Shown: positions 1 through 8,615, counted from the stretch's first letter. The stretch is DNA of 64,000 nt from Aminobacter niigataensis (GCF_014200015.1 NZ_JACHOT010000006.1:1-64000); one strand, 5' to 3'. The notes: generated by a model from the letters alone, not told the origin. Numbers and translations are program-made.

Positions 1-136
1 CAAACCCCTCCCAGAACGCATCCGCCTCGACACCCGTGCCGACCATCGCTTCCGACACCACGAAGTCGTGCAACTCACGCGATATCGAAAGGCCATGAAG
101 GGAAACGGTATCTGTGACCCGGCTCATCATGTTCAT
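1..136 (-). CDS. glcB: Malate synthase G, N-terminal fragment (runs off the left edge)
   Basis: Only the first 45 codons are present; the gene continues beyond base 1. The visible peptide includes SRELHDFVV and GTGVEADAFW, which match the start of malate synthase G, where an N-terminal helix and a GTGVDAD-like stretch are typical. The ATG at 136 has GGAG about eight bases upstream; ATGs at 130 and 127 are alternatives. Malate synthase joins glyoxylate and acetyl-CoA to give malate in the cytoplasm. The gene begins 17 bp after the DadA-type oxidase and has no visible promoter of its own, so it is probably cotranscribed from the glycine riboswitch. The family call rests on a short segment. Confidence 0.72.
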   Translation of the reverse strand, partial: MNMMSRVTDTVSLHGLSISRELHDFVVSEAMVGTGVEADAFWEGF

Positions 137-153
137 TGTCTCAACTCCAAGGG

Positions 154-1407
154 TCAGGCCGCAATCGCGGCATCGGTGCGGAACTCGCCCGAAATGGTCT
201 CGGCGACCATCTGGGCGGTCGCGGCGGACAGGGTCCAGCCAAGGTGGCCGTGGCCGGTGTTGTAGAAGACGCCCGGCTGCCGGCCCTTGCCGACCCGTGG
301 CATCATGTTGGGCATCATCGGCCTGAGACCGGCCCAGGGCACGACGCGGTTGGTGTCGACATCGGGGAACAACATCCGCGTCCAGTCGACCAGCGGCCTG
401 ACGCGGTCGTCGCGAATGTCGCGGTTCATGCCGTTGAACTCGGCCGTGCCGGCGACCCGGAAGCGCCCGGCGCCCAGACGGCTGGTGACAATCTTGGCGC
501 GGTCGTCGAGCAGGCTGACCCAGGGTGCCGCCTTCTGGCTGCGCTCGTCATCGAGATGCACGGTGATCGAATAACCCTTGACCGGATAGACGTTGACGCG
601 GTCGCCTAGCATCGCCGCGAAGTGGCGACTGGCGGCACCGGCGCAGACGACGACGCCATCGGCCTCGACGATCTCTTGAGCTGCCTCCGCCACGGACCCG
701 CCGTGGGAATAGCCGATGCAGAACACGCCATCGCGGGCAATGCGGTTGACCGTGGCGTCGAAGACGAAACGCGCCCCGCGCCTTTCGCAGGCCTGGGCGA
801 GGCCATAGGTGAATTTGTGGATGTCGCCGGTCGAATCCGACGGGGTGTAGAAACCGGCGTGGAAATCGCCATGCAAGGCCGGTTCGATGGACTTCACTTC
901 TGCAGCCGTCACCGGGCGGCGGTCGAGGCCGCCTTCGACCAGCATCGAATTGACCTTCAGCGCATGCTGGAAGCTCGGCTTGTCCCAATAGACATGCAAG
1001 ATGCCGCGCTGGACATGGTCGAAATCGATGTTCTCGCGCTCGGCAATGGCAAACAGGTGCTTGCGCGCGGCAATCGCCAGCCGCGTCGTCTCCACCGTAT
1101 TGTCGCGATAGTTCATGATGTTGGAGACGAACTCCGCCAGCCAGGCGTATTTGTGCCAGGTCGGCGCCGGGTTCATCAGCAGCGGCGCGTCGCGCCTGAG
1201 CATCCACTTCATGCCCTTGAGCACGGTCGACCAGTGGTTCCAGACCTCGGCATTGCTGGCCGAAAGCTGGCCGCCATTGGCAAACGACGTTTCCATGCCG
1301 GCATAGCGCTGGCGGTCGATGACGGTGACGGAATAGCCGCGCTCCAGAAGCGCATAGGCAGTGGTGACGCCGGTGATACCGGCGCCGATAACGGCAATAT
1401 GGGGCAT
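154..1407 (-). CDS. DadA-type FAD-dependent D-amino-acid dehydrogenase / glycine oxidase
   Basis: 417 aa, the usual DadA length. The N-terminus carries the FAD-binding motif IAVIGAGITG followed by the acidic VIDR strand end. DadA-family enzymes deaminate D-amino acids or glycine to 2-oxo acids and pass electrons to the respiratory chain. The ATG at 1407 is chosen because GGAGAG lies just upstream and the FAD motif begins directly after it; the frame stays open to 1530, but that extension is riboswitch RNA. The glycine riboswitch upstream and malate synthase downstream suggest that glycine is the physiological substrate and glyoxylate the product. This is inference; D-alanine is the classical DadA substrate. 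Confidence 0.85.
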   Translation of the reverse strand: MPHIAVIGAGITGVTTAYALLERGYSVTVIDRQRYAGMETSFANGGQLSASNAEVWNHWSTVLKGMKWMLRRDAPLLMNPAPTWHKYAWLAEFVSNIMNYRDNTVETTRLAIAARKHLFAIAERENIDFDHVQRGILHVYWDKPSFQHALKVNSMLVEGGLDRRPVTAAEVKSIEPALHGDFHAGFYTPSDSTGDIHKFTYGLAQACERRGARFVFDATVNRIARDGVFCIGYSHGGSVAEAAQEIVEADGVVVCAGAASRHFAAMLGDRVNVYPVKGYSITVHLDDERSQKAAPWVSLLDDRAKIVTSRLGAGRFRVAGTAEFNGMNRDIRDDRVRPLVDWTRMLFPDVDTNRVVPWAGLRPMMPNMMPRVGKGRQPGVFYNTGHGHLGWTLSAATAQMVAETISGEFRTDAAIAA

Positions 1408-1459
1408 TTCACTCTCCGCGATCAAAGTTGGGGGCGGGCCTAAACCCGCTGTTTTTCCC

Positions 1460-1650
1460 CAATCTGTCGCTGTACCTGAGAGCTTAACCGCGACGGCCTT
1501 GCCGGCGCGGCTTTCCCCTTCGGTGGGCACTCGAGGTGCCTCTCTCCAGATCGTTCAGCTGCATGGTCACTTTTGCCTGAGAGTTTCCTGGGGGGTTGCT
1601 CCGTCGGCGCCGGCCGGTGCCTTCAAGGATACGGCCGATCTCTCCCATGC
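1460..1650 (-). promoter_or_regulatory. Tandem glycine riboswitch (two aptamers)
   Basis: On the minus strand there are two successive aptamers. The first (about 1650 to 1565) begins GGGAGAG, contains GCCGACGGAGCAA and closes with AACTCTCAGGCAAAAG. The second (about 1549 to 1462) begins GGAGAGAGGC, contains CACCGAAGGGG and closes with AGCTCTCAGGTACAG. This is the textbook glycine (gcvT-type) tandem architecture with a short linker. It lies 50 bp upstream of the DadA-type gene. The linker to the start codon holds GCGGG...CCCGC, which could act as the expression platform. Glycine riboswitches usually turn expression on when glycine binds. Confidence 0.93.
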
Positions 1651-1682
1651 AGCCTCTGAACGCATTTCTTCTACAGGCTGGC

Positions 1683-1716
1683 CAGTGCTTCCGCAACGTT
1701 AGATGCGGAAGCACTG
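1683..1716 (-). terminator. Hairpin after the amidohydrolase gene
   Basis: A perfect 13-bp stem, CAGTGCTTCCGCA paired with TGCGGAAGCACTG, with an 8-base loop. It sits 4 bp beyond the amidohydrolase stop and 33 bp before the riboswitch. There is no clear T tract on either strand, so it may be a weak or factor-assisted terminator that insulates the riboswitch from upstream transcription. Confidence 0.6.
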
Positions 1717-1720
1717 CGCG

Positions 1721-3160
1721 TCAGTTTCCTTCGTCGTAGAGCGTAGTCGTCGTCTCGACGCCGTGTTCGTGCAGGCCGGCGCGCACGACCGCAGCTGCGG
1801 CCAGCTCGCGTGCCTTGCGGCGGATGCCCGGCTCGTCGACGCCCTGCACCTTGCCGTCGGCATAAAGCACCTTGCCGTCCACCCAGGTCTGGGTGATGGA
1901 CGCGGTCGACGCCGAGAACACCAGCGCCTGCAGCGGATCGTAGAACGGCGTCCATTCGACATGGTCGAGGTCGAACAGGATGAAGTCGGCCTTCTTGCCG
2001 ATCTCCAGCGAACCGATCTCGTCGTCCCACATCAAGGCGCGCGCGCCTTCGATGGTGGCGGCGCGCAACGCCTGGCGCGCGGTGAAGATGTCGGGCTGCA
2101 TGCGGGCGTCCTTGAACATGCCGGCAACGACCAGCATCTGGCGCATCAGGTTCATGTTGCCTGCAGCCGACACACCGTCGGTGCCGAGGCCGACCTTGAC
2201 GCCTGCCTTGACCATCTCAGGGTACTTGCCGATGGCCGTCGCACCCTTGCCGAGCTTGAACGACGAGCATGGGCAGAAGGCGACGCTGGCGCCACGCTCG
2301 GCCAAAAGCTTGACCTCCTCGTCCGACACCGCTGCACCATGAGCGATGACCAGGTTCTTGCCGATGCCGCCGGCGCGGTCGATCCTGGTGATCGGCCAGC
2401 AGCCATATTTGCTTTCGCAGACCTTGGCTTCCTCGATCGAGGTTGCAAGGTGGTAGGTGGTACCAACACCGAGCTTTTCGGCCAGCTTAACCGCACCGAC
2501 ATGCAGCTCGAGGCTGCAGGGTTCCTTGCCCTCGATGTTGACCCAGCAGCGGGCGCGGCCGTCGAGCGTGTTGTTGTAGCGGAGAACGTTTTCCTCAAGC
2601 ACCTTCAGCGCCGACTGCGCATCGGGGAAGAAGTGGTGATCGGCCATCTCCTCGGTCCAGCCGCGCGGCAGCTCCGCCGGCCGGTTGTCGGCGGCGTGAC
2701 GGCCGGTGATGCCGCGGATGCCGGTCTTGTCCATCGCCCGGATGACGATGCCGGGATCGTATTGCGAGCCCATGTCGAGGAAGCAGGTGGTGCCGCAGCG
2801 CAGCATCTCGGTGATGCCGAGCAGCGCGCCCCAATACTCGTCTTCCTCGGTGATGTGGGCATAGAAGGGCTTGGCCCAGTGGAACACCCAGGCGCGGGTG
2901 TTGAGGTTATCCGGGAAGACCGCACGCGACAGCGTCTCCGACAGATGCACGTGGCTGTCGACGAAGCCAGGGCAGATGCCCAGCATCGTGCCATCGATCA
3001 CCCTGTCGAAGCTCTTGCCATTGTGGCGCGCCGCCACCTCGCTCGCCGTGCCGATGTCGGCAATGCGGTCGTTTTCCACCACCATGCTGGCGTTGCGCAG
3101 CACCGTGTCGTTCTTGTCGACCGTAAAGGCGAAATTCAAATTCTCGATCAGCGTGCGCAT
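1721..3160 (-). CDS. TRZ/ATZ-family amidohydrolase (cytosine/guanine deaminase-like)
   Basis: 479 aa metal-dependent amidohydrolase. Visible metal and catalytic features are HVH at residues 70-72, the TYHLATS and AHGAAVS histidine regions, and the LGTDG aspartate motif near the C-terminal third. The family removes amino or chloro groups from N-heterocycles such as cytosine, guanine, 8-oxoguanine or triazines. The ATG at 3160 is preferred over one five codons upstream because GGTGGAG precedes it. It is the last gene of an operon with an M24 hydrolase and a muconate-cycloisomerase-like enzyme, so the substrate is probably a nitrogen-containing ring or amide. The exact substrate cannot be read from the sequence. 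Confidence 0.82.
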   Translation of the reverse strand: MRTLIENLNFAFTVDKNDTVLRNASMVVENDRIADIGTASEVAARHNGKSFDRVIDGTMLGICPGFVDSHVHLSETLSRAVFPDNLNTRAWVFHWAKPFYAHITEEDEYWGALLGITEMLRCGTTCFLDMGSQYDPGIVIRAMDKTGIRGITGRHAADNRPAELPRGWTEEMADHHFFPDAQSALKVLEENVLRYNNTLDGRARCWVNIEGKEPCSLELHVGAVKLAEKLGVGTTYHLATSIEEAKVCESKYGCWPITRIDRAGGIGKNLVIAHGAAVSDEEVKLLAERGASVAFCPCSSFKLGKGATAIGKYPEMVKAGVKVGLGTDGVSAAGNMNLMRQMLVVAGMFKDARMQPDIFTARQALRAATIEGARALMWDDEIGSLEIGKKADFILFDLDHVEWTPFYDPLQALVFSASTASITQTWVDGKVLYADGKVQGVDEPGIRRKARELAAAAVVRAGLHEHGVETTTTLYDEGN

Positions 3161-3202
3161 GTGTCTCCACCCCATACTTCACTCACGGACCTTCAATCTC
3201 GT

Positions 3203-3267
3203 CCCGCCGGTCCGTGGCGGCGGGCGATATCTCGCTGTGCAGCCGGGCCACAAAGCACCCCGGCTGC
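3203..3267 (-). other. Two intergenic hairpins inside the catabolic operon
   Basis: Between the M24 gene and the amidohydrolase gene (128 bp) there are two stems: CCCGCCG/CGGCGGG (3203-3209/3218-3224) and GCAGCCGGG/CCCGGCTGC (3239-3247/3259-3267). Neither has a T tract. They may be attenuators or mRNA-stability elements that set the ratio of the two gene products. Confidence 0.4.
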
Positions 3268-3288
3268 CATTTCACAAGTCAAGTTCGC

Positions 3289-4461
3289 TCAGGCGACGGC
3301 CTTGACCTTGCCGCCCTGCTTTGCGGTACCGCAGAGGATCAGCTTGTCGGTGTCGGCATAGTCAGACAACAGTTCCGAGCCGTTCGACGTCACCAGCAGC
3401 ATGTCCTTGTTCTGCATGCCGTAGCCGTAGCCGGTGTCATAGCAGAGCGGCTCGAAGCCGAGCACCATGTTCTCTTCCAGCGGCGCGTCGCTGCCCGGCT
3501 TGCCGAGCACCGGCGTCAGGCCGAGATACGGATCCTCGTGCAGGTGCAGGCCGATGCCGTGGCCAACGAACGAGATCGGCGGCAGGTTCAGCTTGGCGAG
3601 CTTGGCGATGAAGGCATCGTAGATTTCGCGGCAGCTGGCGCCCGGCTTCACCTTCTCCATGATCTCATACTTGCATTCGACCAGGTGCGCCCAGATCTTG
3701 TCGGCCATGGGCGGCGCCTCGCCGACGATGGCGGTGCGGCAAACACCGGCCTGGTAGCCGTTGATGACCGAGAATATCTCGACACGGCAGACGTCGCCGC
3801 GCTTCAGAACGCGTTCGGACGGGCCGACATTTGGCAGCACCGAACGCTCGCCGGTGGCGACGATCAGAAGCTTGAAGTGCTCGGCGCCGAGCGAATAGAC
3901 GTTGCGGGTCAGGTGGCCGGCAATGTCCATCTCCGAATCGCCGGCATCGACAATGGCCAGCGTGTCGGTGATCGCCTGGTCAGCGATGCGCGACAGCTTG
4001 CGCAGCAGGGCCACTTCTTCGGCCGTCTTGATCTGGCGCAGCCGCGCCAGGATCGGCTCGGCATGCTCGAAGCGCGCACCAGGCATCGCCGCGATCAGGC
4101 GGGCAAGATCGCCAGCCGGCAAATAGTCCATTTCGAGGCCGATGCGAGCTCCGGCAAGGCCGAGTTCGGAAAGCTGGTCGGCAAGCACCAGCATCGGATC
4201 GTCGGAGAATTCGGCCCAGATGCGCGTCGCCACGTTTGGCTGCTTCCGCTTGATGGTCGACGCCTCCATGTCGACGCCGAAGATCGCGGTGCGACCGTCA
4301 GCGGTGACGATGGTCATCGCATGGCGATGACGGATCAGCGGCTGCGACGGCACCACGAAGCCGGTGGTGTAGGCGAAGTTTTCTGGCGACGAGCAGATGA
4401 TGGCATCGAGCCCGTGCTGGGCCATTGCCTTGACCTGCTTTGCGACGATTTCAGTCCGCAT
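3289..4461 (-). CDS. M24-family hydrolase, creatinase-like (pita-bread fold)
   Basis: 390 aa, with a creatinase/prolidase N-terminal domain (about 1-150) and a pita-bread catalytic domain. VGHGIGLHLHEDP (299-311) and GFEP with E337 are the conserved His and Glu motifs. Two metal ligands of true aminopeptidases appear replaced: the usual RIDLG aspartate reads VEIF (E228), and the SDITRT aspartate reads AGVCRT. The late RxED glutamate reads QNKD. That pattern recalls metal-independent creatinase rather than prolidase. GGGGAGA lies upstream of the ATG. It is cotranscribed with the MLE-like gene (35 bp upstream) and probably cleaves a C-N bond in the same pathway. Confidence 0.8.
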   Translation of the reverse strand: MRTEIVAKQVKAMAQHGLDAIICSSPENFAYTTGFVVPSQPLIRHRHAMTIVTADGRTAIFGVDMEASTIKRKQPNVATRIWAEFSDDPMLVLADQLSELGLAGARIGLEMDYLPAGDLARLIAAMPGARFEHAEPILARLRQIKTAEEVALLRKLSRIADQAITDTLAIVDAGDSEMDIAGHLTRNVYSLGAEHFKLLIVATGERSVLPNVGPSERVLKRGDVCRVEIFSVINGYQAGVCRTAIVGEAPPMADKIWAHLVECKYEIMEKVKPGASCREIYDAFIAKLAKLNLPPISFVGHGIGLHLHEDPYLGLTPVLGKPGSDAPLEENMVLGFEPLCYDTGYGYGMQNKDMLLVTSNGSELLSDYADTDKLILCGTAKQGGKVKAVA

Positions 4462-4496
4462 TCTTGTAGTTCTCCCCTAGATGGCTCGCGTCAGGC

Positions 4497-5657
4497 TCAA
4501 TCGCGGACGCGGTATTTTTCGATCTTTGCGAGGTCGACATCAATGCCCATGCCGGGCCCGGTCGGAACGGCGATGGCGCCTTCGGAGAAGCGCATCGGCT
4601 CGACCAAAAGGTCGTCCTTGTAGTAGATGCCGCCGACCTGGCCGTGCTGCGCTTCGGCCGGCGTCGAGATCGGAATGACGCAGGACAGCGTCACCGCTGG
4701 CGAAGCCGCCGCGACCTGGACGTTTGCGAGGTTGCCGATGCCGGTCTCGATCGAACCGTTGACGTTGCAGATGATGCCGGCCGCGCGGCAGACCGCGCCG
4801 ACCTCCATCGCCTTGTAGAGGCCGCCTGCCTTGGTGGTGTAGATCGACACGATCTGCACCTGGCCGGCAGCAATGATCTGGATCGCATCATGGGCGTTCC
4901 AGGCCGACTCGTCGGCCATGACAGGCGCATCGATACGGCGCGCCACCTCGGAGATGCGCTCGATGCCCATCACCGGCTGCTCAACATACTTGAGCCGGTA
5001 CTTTTCCATCTGGCGAACCGTCTGCACAGCCTCGCCTGGCGTCTTGTAGCCTTCGTTGGCGTCGACGCAGATTTCCATCGCTTCGCCGGCGGCCTCGCGG
5101 ACGGCAGCGACCATCTTGATGTCGCGTGCGGGATCGACACCGATCTTGACCTTGATCGTCTTGATGCCTTCCGCAGCGAGCTTGGCCGCCTCGACCTTAG
5201 CCTCGTCGATCGAAATCAGGCCGATCGAATGGGTGATGCCGACCTTGTCGCGCGCCTTGCCGCCCAGCAGGGTGTGAACCGGAACGTTGAGCCAGCGGCC
5301 CGTGAGATCGTAGGCCGCGAATTCGACGGCCGCCTTGGAATAGGGATAGCCGCGGATGATGGCATCCATGCGAGCATGCAGCTCGGCGAAATTGCCGAGT
5401 TCGAGGCCTATGACTGCGGGCGCCAGATAGGTTTCGATGACGCTGCGGGTAATCATGGCGGACTCGCCAAAGTAGCGGCCGAACTCGCCGCCCCAGTCCT
5501 TGAGTGCCGGCGCCTCGCCCCAGCCGACCCGGCCGTCGCTGTCGGTCATCTTGACCATGACATAGCGGCCGATAACCTCAGTGAGGCCGGCCCACTTGTG
5601 CTCGCGCCGCGTCGGCAGTTGGACAATCAGCGTTTCAATGGACTTGATCGTAGGCAA
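4497..5657 (-). CDS. Enolase-superfamily enzyme, muconate lactonizing subgroup
   Basis: 386 aa. The barrel motifs are in order: KVK (first catalytic Lys pair), VDAN, VEQP and ADES (three metal ligands), then TTKAGG with the second catalytic lysine that defines the MLE subgroup. Members are cycloisomerases, racemases of dipeptides or N-acyl amino acids, or o-succinylbenzoate synthases. The start is TTG at 5657, with AAGGTG about seven bases upstream; no in-frame ATG fits. It is the first gene of the operon and is preceded by the operator at 5718. The reaction is unknown; the hydrolase neighbours make a ring or N-acyl amino acid substrate plausible. Confidence 0.82.
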   Translation of the reverse strand: MPTIKSIETLIVQLPTRREHKWAGLTEVIGRYVMVKMTDSDGRVGWGEAPALKDWGGEFGRYFGESAMITRSVIETYLAPAVIGLELGNFAELHARMDAIIRGYPYSKAAVEFAAYDLTGRWLNVPVHTLLGGKARDKVGITHSIGLISIDEAKVEAAKLAAEGIKTIKVKIGVDPARDIKMVAAVREAAGEAMEICVDANEGYKTPGEAVQTVRQMEKYRLKYVEQPVMGIERISEVARRIDAPVMADESAWNAHDAIQIIAAGQVQIVSIYTTKAGGLYKAMEVGAVCRAAGIICNVNGSIETGIGNLANVQVAAASPAVTLSCVIPISTPAEAQHGQVGGIYYKDDLLVEPMRFSEGAIAVPTGPGMGIDVDLAKIEKYRVRD

Positions 5658-5715
5658 CGTTTTTCACCTTCTTCATTGTCACCGGCGATGCGTCGCGCTA
5701 CATTTGCGATCATCT

Positions 5716-5739
5716 AGTGTGATCACACTTTATGATCAT
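5716..5739. promoter_or_regulatory. Operator in the divergent promoter of the catabolic operon
   Basis: A perfect 14-bp palindrome, AGTGTGATCACACT (5716-5729), is part of TGTGATCAC-N6-TGATC (5718-5737). It lies between the MLE-like gene and the divergent small barrel gene. The same bipartite element with the same spacing occurs at 14224-14243. The form suits a dimeric repressor of the GntR or LacI type. No candidate regulator is encoded beside it. Confidence 0.65.
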
Positions 5740-5824
5740 ATTTTTGGAGCGTCAAGCACCCTGCCACATCGAATTTTCCGGGCCCGTCGGCTGCATCGGA
5801 AATCGTCGCAGGAGAGGAGAAAAA

Positions 5825-6121
5825 ATGATCGTCGAAGCGACCAACTACTTCGCCAAGGACGGGCACGCTGGCGCCGTTCTCGAACAGCGCCGCAAGGCGA
5901 CCGAGATCAGGAAGCAGCTAGGGCTCGATCCCGGGCGCATCCTCGTCAGGATCGAGGGAGACGGGCCTGATGTACGCTGGGAATGCAGCTTCGCCTCGCG
6001 TGAGGCATATGACGCCGACATGAAGGCCAGGGGCGGCTCGCAGGCCTTCGCCGACGCCCGCAAGGCCATGCACACGCTGCTCGAACGCTTCGAGCGCCAT
6101 ATCTACCAGACAGGAGGCTGA
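5825..6121 (+). CDS. Small dimeric alpha/beta-barrel-like protein
   Basis: 98 aa, cytoplasmic, no signal peptide. The pattern MIVEATNYFAKDGH, then a helix, then ILVRIEGDGPDVRWECSFAS, then a second helix resembles the ferredoxin-like dimeric barrel fold of NIPSNAP/ABM/YCII-type proteins. These bind or isomerise small metabolites. The ATG at 5825 follows GGAGAGGAG; a longer frame to 5732 overlaps the operator and is not used. It is divergent from the catabolic operon and shares its operator region, so it probably belongs to the same pathway. Function unknown. Confidence 0.7.
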   Translation: MIVEATNYFAKDGHAGAVLEQRRKATEIRKQLGLDPGRILVRIEGDGPDVRWECSFASREAYDADMKARGGSQAFADARKAMHTLLERFERHIYQTGG

Positions 6122-6185
6122 CGCCCGTCAGTTGCCTCTCGTCCAGAAGCGCGGCAGGGAGGTCCTCGATCTTGCCATGCCGCAC

Positions 6186-7733
6186 CTACACCCCGTGCCG
6201 GGAGTGGGTTGCCATGGAAGCCTCGCAGTCAAGCGCCTGGGCGTCGCGGCCGATGGCAGCAACGGCGACGATCTTGCCGTCCTTCCTGTAGCCGACCAGA
6301 CAGTCGCGGTCGGCAATGCTCCCGTCGATTTCGATGGCGTCCCACGTCCTGGCATAGCCGACATAGCGGATCGACACGTCGTAGTGCTCGCTCCAGAAGA
6401 ACGGAACGCTCAGGAATGGCTGTCGCCGGCCGAGCATGTTTTCCGCCGCGATCTGACCCTGCCGTTGCGCCACGACCCAGTGCTCGACGCGCCGTGCTTC
6501 GGCTGTGTCGAGGTCATGCCATTGCGCGATATCGCCGGCCGCAAAGATGCCGGCCACGCTGCTTTCCAGGAATTCGTTCACCAATACGCCGCGATCAACG
6601 GCAATTCCGGCGTCCGCTGCCAGCGAGATGCGCGGCTTCACTCCAACCCCGACGACGACAAGATCGGCATCGAGCACCTGGCCGTTGTTCAGCGTAACCG
6701 TCTGCGCGGCAATGCCTACAACCGTCGCGCCCATGTGAAAGACGACACCGTGTTGTTCATGCAGCGAGCGGATGAACGCGCCGAGTTCGGACCCGAGAAC
6801 CGCGCCGAGCGGATAGGCCTCGGGCGCCACGACATGAACCGCGAGGCCACGGCTGCGCAGTGCAGCAGCAACTTCCAATCCGATGAAACCTGCTCCCAGC
6901 ACGACGGCGGTCTGGGAGTTCCGGGCACGCTCGATGATGGCGCGGCTGTCGGCCAGCGATCTCAATGTGAACACATGCTCGCCATCGGCACCGGCGATCG
7001 GCAGGCGGACCGGTTCTGCTCCCGTCGCCACAAGAAGCCGGTCGAATGGGAATACCCTTCCGTCGGCTGCTATCACTGCGCGACCATCGACGTCGATACG
7101 TTCGACTGTCGTCCGCAGTTGGAGATCGATCTTGTTCCTGGCATAGAATTTAGGGCCGCGTAGCGGAATCCACGCCTCCGGAGCGTTTCCGGCGAGATAG
7201 TCCTTGGACAGGTTGGGGCGGTCGCAGGGCCCATCCTGGTCCGCGCTCACCATGGTGATTTCGCCGGCAAACTGGCGGCGGCGGAGCATTTCAGCCGCAG
7301 CAAAGCCAGCGGCACCGCCACCAACAATGACAATGCGGCCTTGCTGGCCGGACGCGTCGTGCTGCGGGGCGGTTGCAGGCTGTTCGTCGGCGGCCATCTT
7401 GCCGGTCACGAACATCCGGTCCCCTCGGCGCTCCACTCTCCACCTCTGCAGCGAGTCGAAGGCGGGCGCGCCGAGCGCCTCGCCGGTGCGGAGACTGAAG
7501 CAGGCATGGTGCCAAGGGCATCGAACAGTATCGCCGACGACGATCCCGTGGGCCAGTTCTGCGCCATAGTGCGTGCACAACCCGCCGACGGCCAGCACCT
7601 CGTCGCCGACACGCGCCAGGAGTACCGCCTCGTCGCCGACATGCCCCTGAAGCAGCCCTTTGCCGTCAAACGTGGCCATCGGCACGCCAACTTCGAAATC
7701 GGGGCCTGTAACAGGATTTTTCTGCGCAGCCAT
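6186..7733 (-). CDS. Rieske-FAD/NAD(P) oxidoreductase (ferredoxin reductase-like fusion)
   Basis: 515 aa fusion. Residues about 10-110 are a Rieske domain with CTH (C53, H55) and CPWHHAC (C72, H75) ligands. A pyridine-nucleotide-disulfide oxidoreductase follows, with VGGGAAG near 138-143 for FAD and VLGAGFIG for NAD(P). The architecture resembles AIF-like or NirD-NirB-like reductases in which the Rieske centre passes electrons to or from the flavin. GGAG lies eight bases before the ATG. It is divergent from folE; the 156-bp gap carries an ECF-like promoter pointing at folE. The electron partner is unknown. Confidence 0.88.
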   Translation of the reverse strand: MAAQKNPVTGPDFEVGVPMATFDGKGLLQGHVGDEAVLLARVGDEVLAVGGLCTHYGAELAHGIVVGDTVRCPWHHACFSLRTGEALGAPAFDSLQRWRVERRGDRMFVTGKMAADEQPATAPQHDASGQQGRIVIVGGGAAGFAAAEMLRRRQFAGEITMVSADQDGPCDRPNLSKDYLAGNAPEAWIPLRGPKFYARNKIDLQLRTTVERIDVDGRAVIAADGRVFPFDRLLVATGAEPVRLPIAGADGEHVFTLRSLADSRAIIERARNSQTAVVLGAGFIGLEVAAALRSRGLAVHVVAPEAYPLGAVLGSELGAFIRSLHEQHGVVFHMGATVVGIAAQTVTLNNGQVLDADLVVVGVGVKPRISLAADAGIAVDRGVLVNEFLESSVAGIFAAGDIAQWHDLDTAEARRVEHWVVAQRQGQIAAENMLGRRQPFLSVPFFWSEHYDVSIRYVGYARTWDAIEIDGSIADRDCLVGYRKDGKIVAVAAIGRDAQALDCEASMATHSRHGV

Positions 7734-7831
7734 CTTGGCTCTCCTTCACGACCTTGCCCGATCAGGCGTCGGATGCAGAATAGATGTGTCACCCCTCCAA
7801 AGGTTCCCAGGGTCGTGCGCCGTCGACTGCC

Positions 7832-7861
7832 GGAACCATTTCATTCCTGCCGCATCCAATG
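7832..7861 (+). promoter_or_regulatory. ECF-like promoter of folE
   Basis: GGAAC at 7832-7836, 16 bases, then CATCCAATG at 7853-7861. The same pair with the same spacing occurs upstream of the DUF4142 gene at 8616. GGAAC is the usual -35 core of ECF/RpoE-type sigma factors; the -10 (CATCC) differs from the CGTT expected for EcfG. The folE start is 29 bp downstream. Confidence 0.55.
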
Positions 7862-7889
7862 GATCTCATACGAACGCCAGGAGAGACCC

Positions 7890-8552
7890 ATGGACACGCG
7901 TGCGGAATTGCCGACCAGAGAATACACCCCCACCGACGCAACGCATACGGCATCTGGGCAATGCCTGTCCGGGTTGCTGCTTGCCGGCCGCCCCACCCGG
8001 CTGGAAGCCGAGGCCGCGGTTCGAACGCTGATCCGCTGGGCCGGCGACAATCCCGCTCGGCCCGGCCTCCTGGATACACCCGCACGCGTCGCACGCGCCT
8101 ACGAGGAATGGTTCGGCGGTTACGATCAGGATCCCGTCGCCCTGCTCGAACGAACATTCGATGAAATCGGCGGATACAATCACGCAGTCGAACTTCGCGA
8201 TATCCCGTTCGATTCGTTCTGCGAACACCACATGGCGGCCATTCGCGGCAAGGCGCATATCGCCTACATGCCCGTCAACCGGGTGGTCGGCATCTCCAAG
8301 CTGGCAAGGGTGGTCGACGCCTGCGCGCGTCGCCTGCAGATCCAGGAACGCCTGACCGACGACATCGCCATCGCGATCGAGGACGCCCTGCAGCCGGCTG
8401 GTGTCGCCGTGATCATCGAGGCGGAACACGGCTGCATGACCTCACGCGGTGTCCATGCCCACGGTACGCGCATGGTCACCAAACGCATGCTGGGTGTTTT
8501 CGAGACGGACGCAGACCTCAGGCGCGAATTCCTCTCCTCGCTCGGCATGTGA
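7890..8552 (+). CDS. folE: GTP cyclohydrolase I
   Basis: 220 aa, normal FolE length. It converts GTP to 7,8-dihydroneopterin triphosphate, the first step of folate and tetrahydropterin synthesis. Zinc ligands are present at C111, H114 (CEHH) and C182 (HGCMTSRGV), matching E. coli C110, H113 and C181. The PVNRVVGISKLARVVD and RLQIQERLT segments are family signatures. The start at 7890 has AGGAGAGA just upstream; the longer open frame is not coding. An ECF-like promoter suggests stress-responsive expression, so this may be an accessory copy. Confidence 0.95.
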   Translation: MDTRAELPTREYTPTDATHTASGQCLSGLLLAGRPTRLEAEAAVRTLIRWAGDNPARPGLLDTPARVARAYEEWFGGYDQDPVALLERTFDEIGGYNHAVELRDIPFDSFCEHHMAAIRGKAHIAYMPVNRVVGISKLARVVDACARRLQIQERLTDDIAIAIEDALQPAGVAVIIEAEHGCMTSRGVHAHGTRMVTKRMLGVFETDADLRREFLSSLGM

Positions 8553-8615
8553 CGATTGTCGGCGCGCAACCACGGCGAAAGCCATCGAGCGCAGCTGAAC
8601 GCAGTCAATGTCTCG

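Noticed and set aside
1408-1530. N-terminal extension of the DadA-type gene
   Set aside because: The frame stays open, but the DNA is the second glycine aptamer, and a good ribosome site lies at 1407.
1703-3361. 552-codon plus-strand open frame
   Set aside because: Antisense to the amidohydrolase with its metal motifs; no recognisable domain and no ribosome site.
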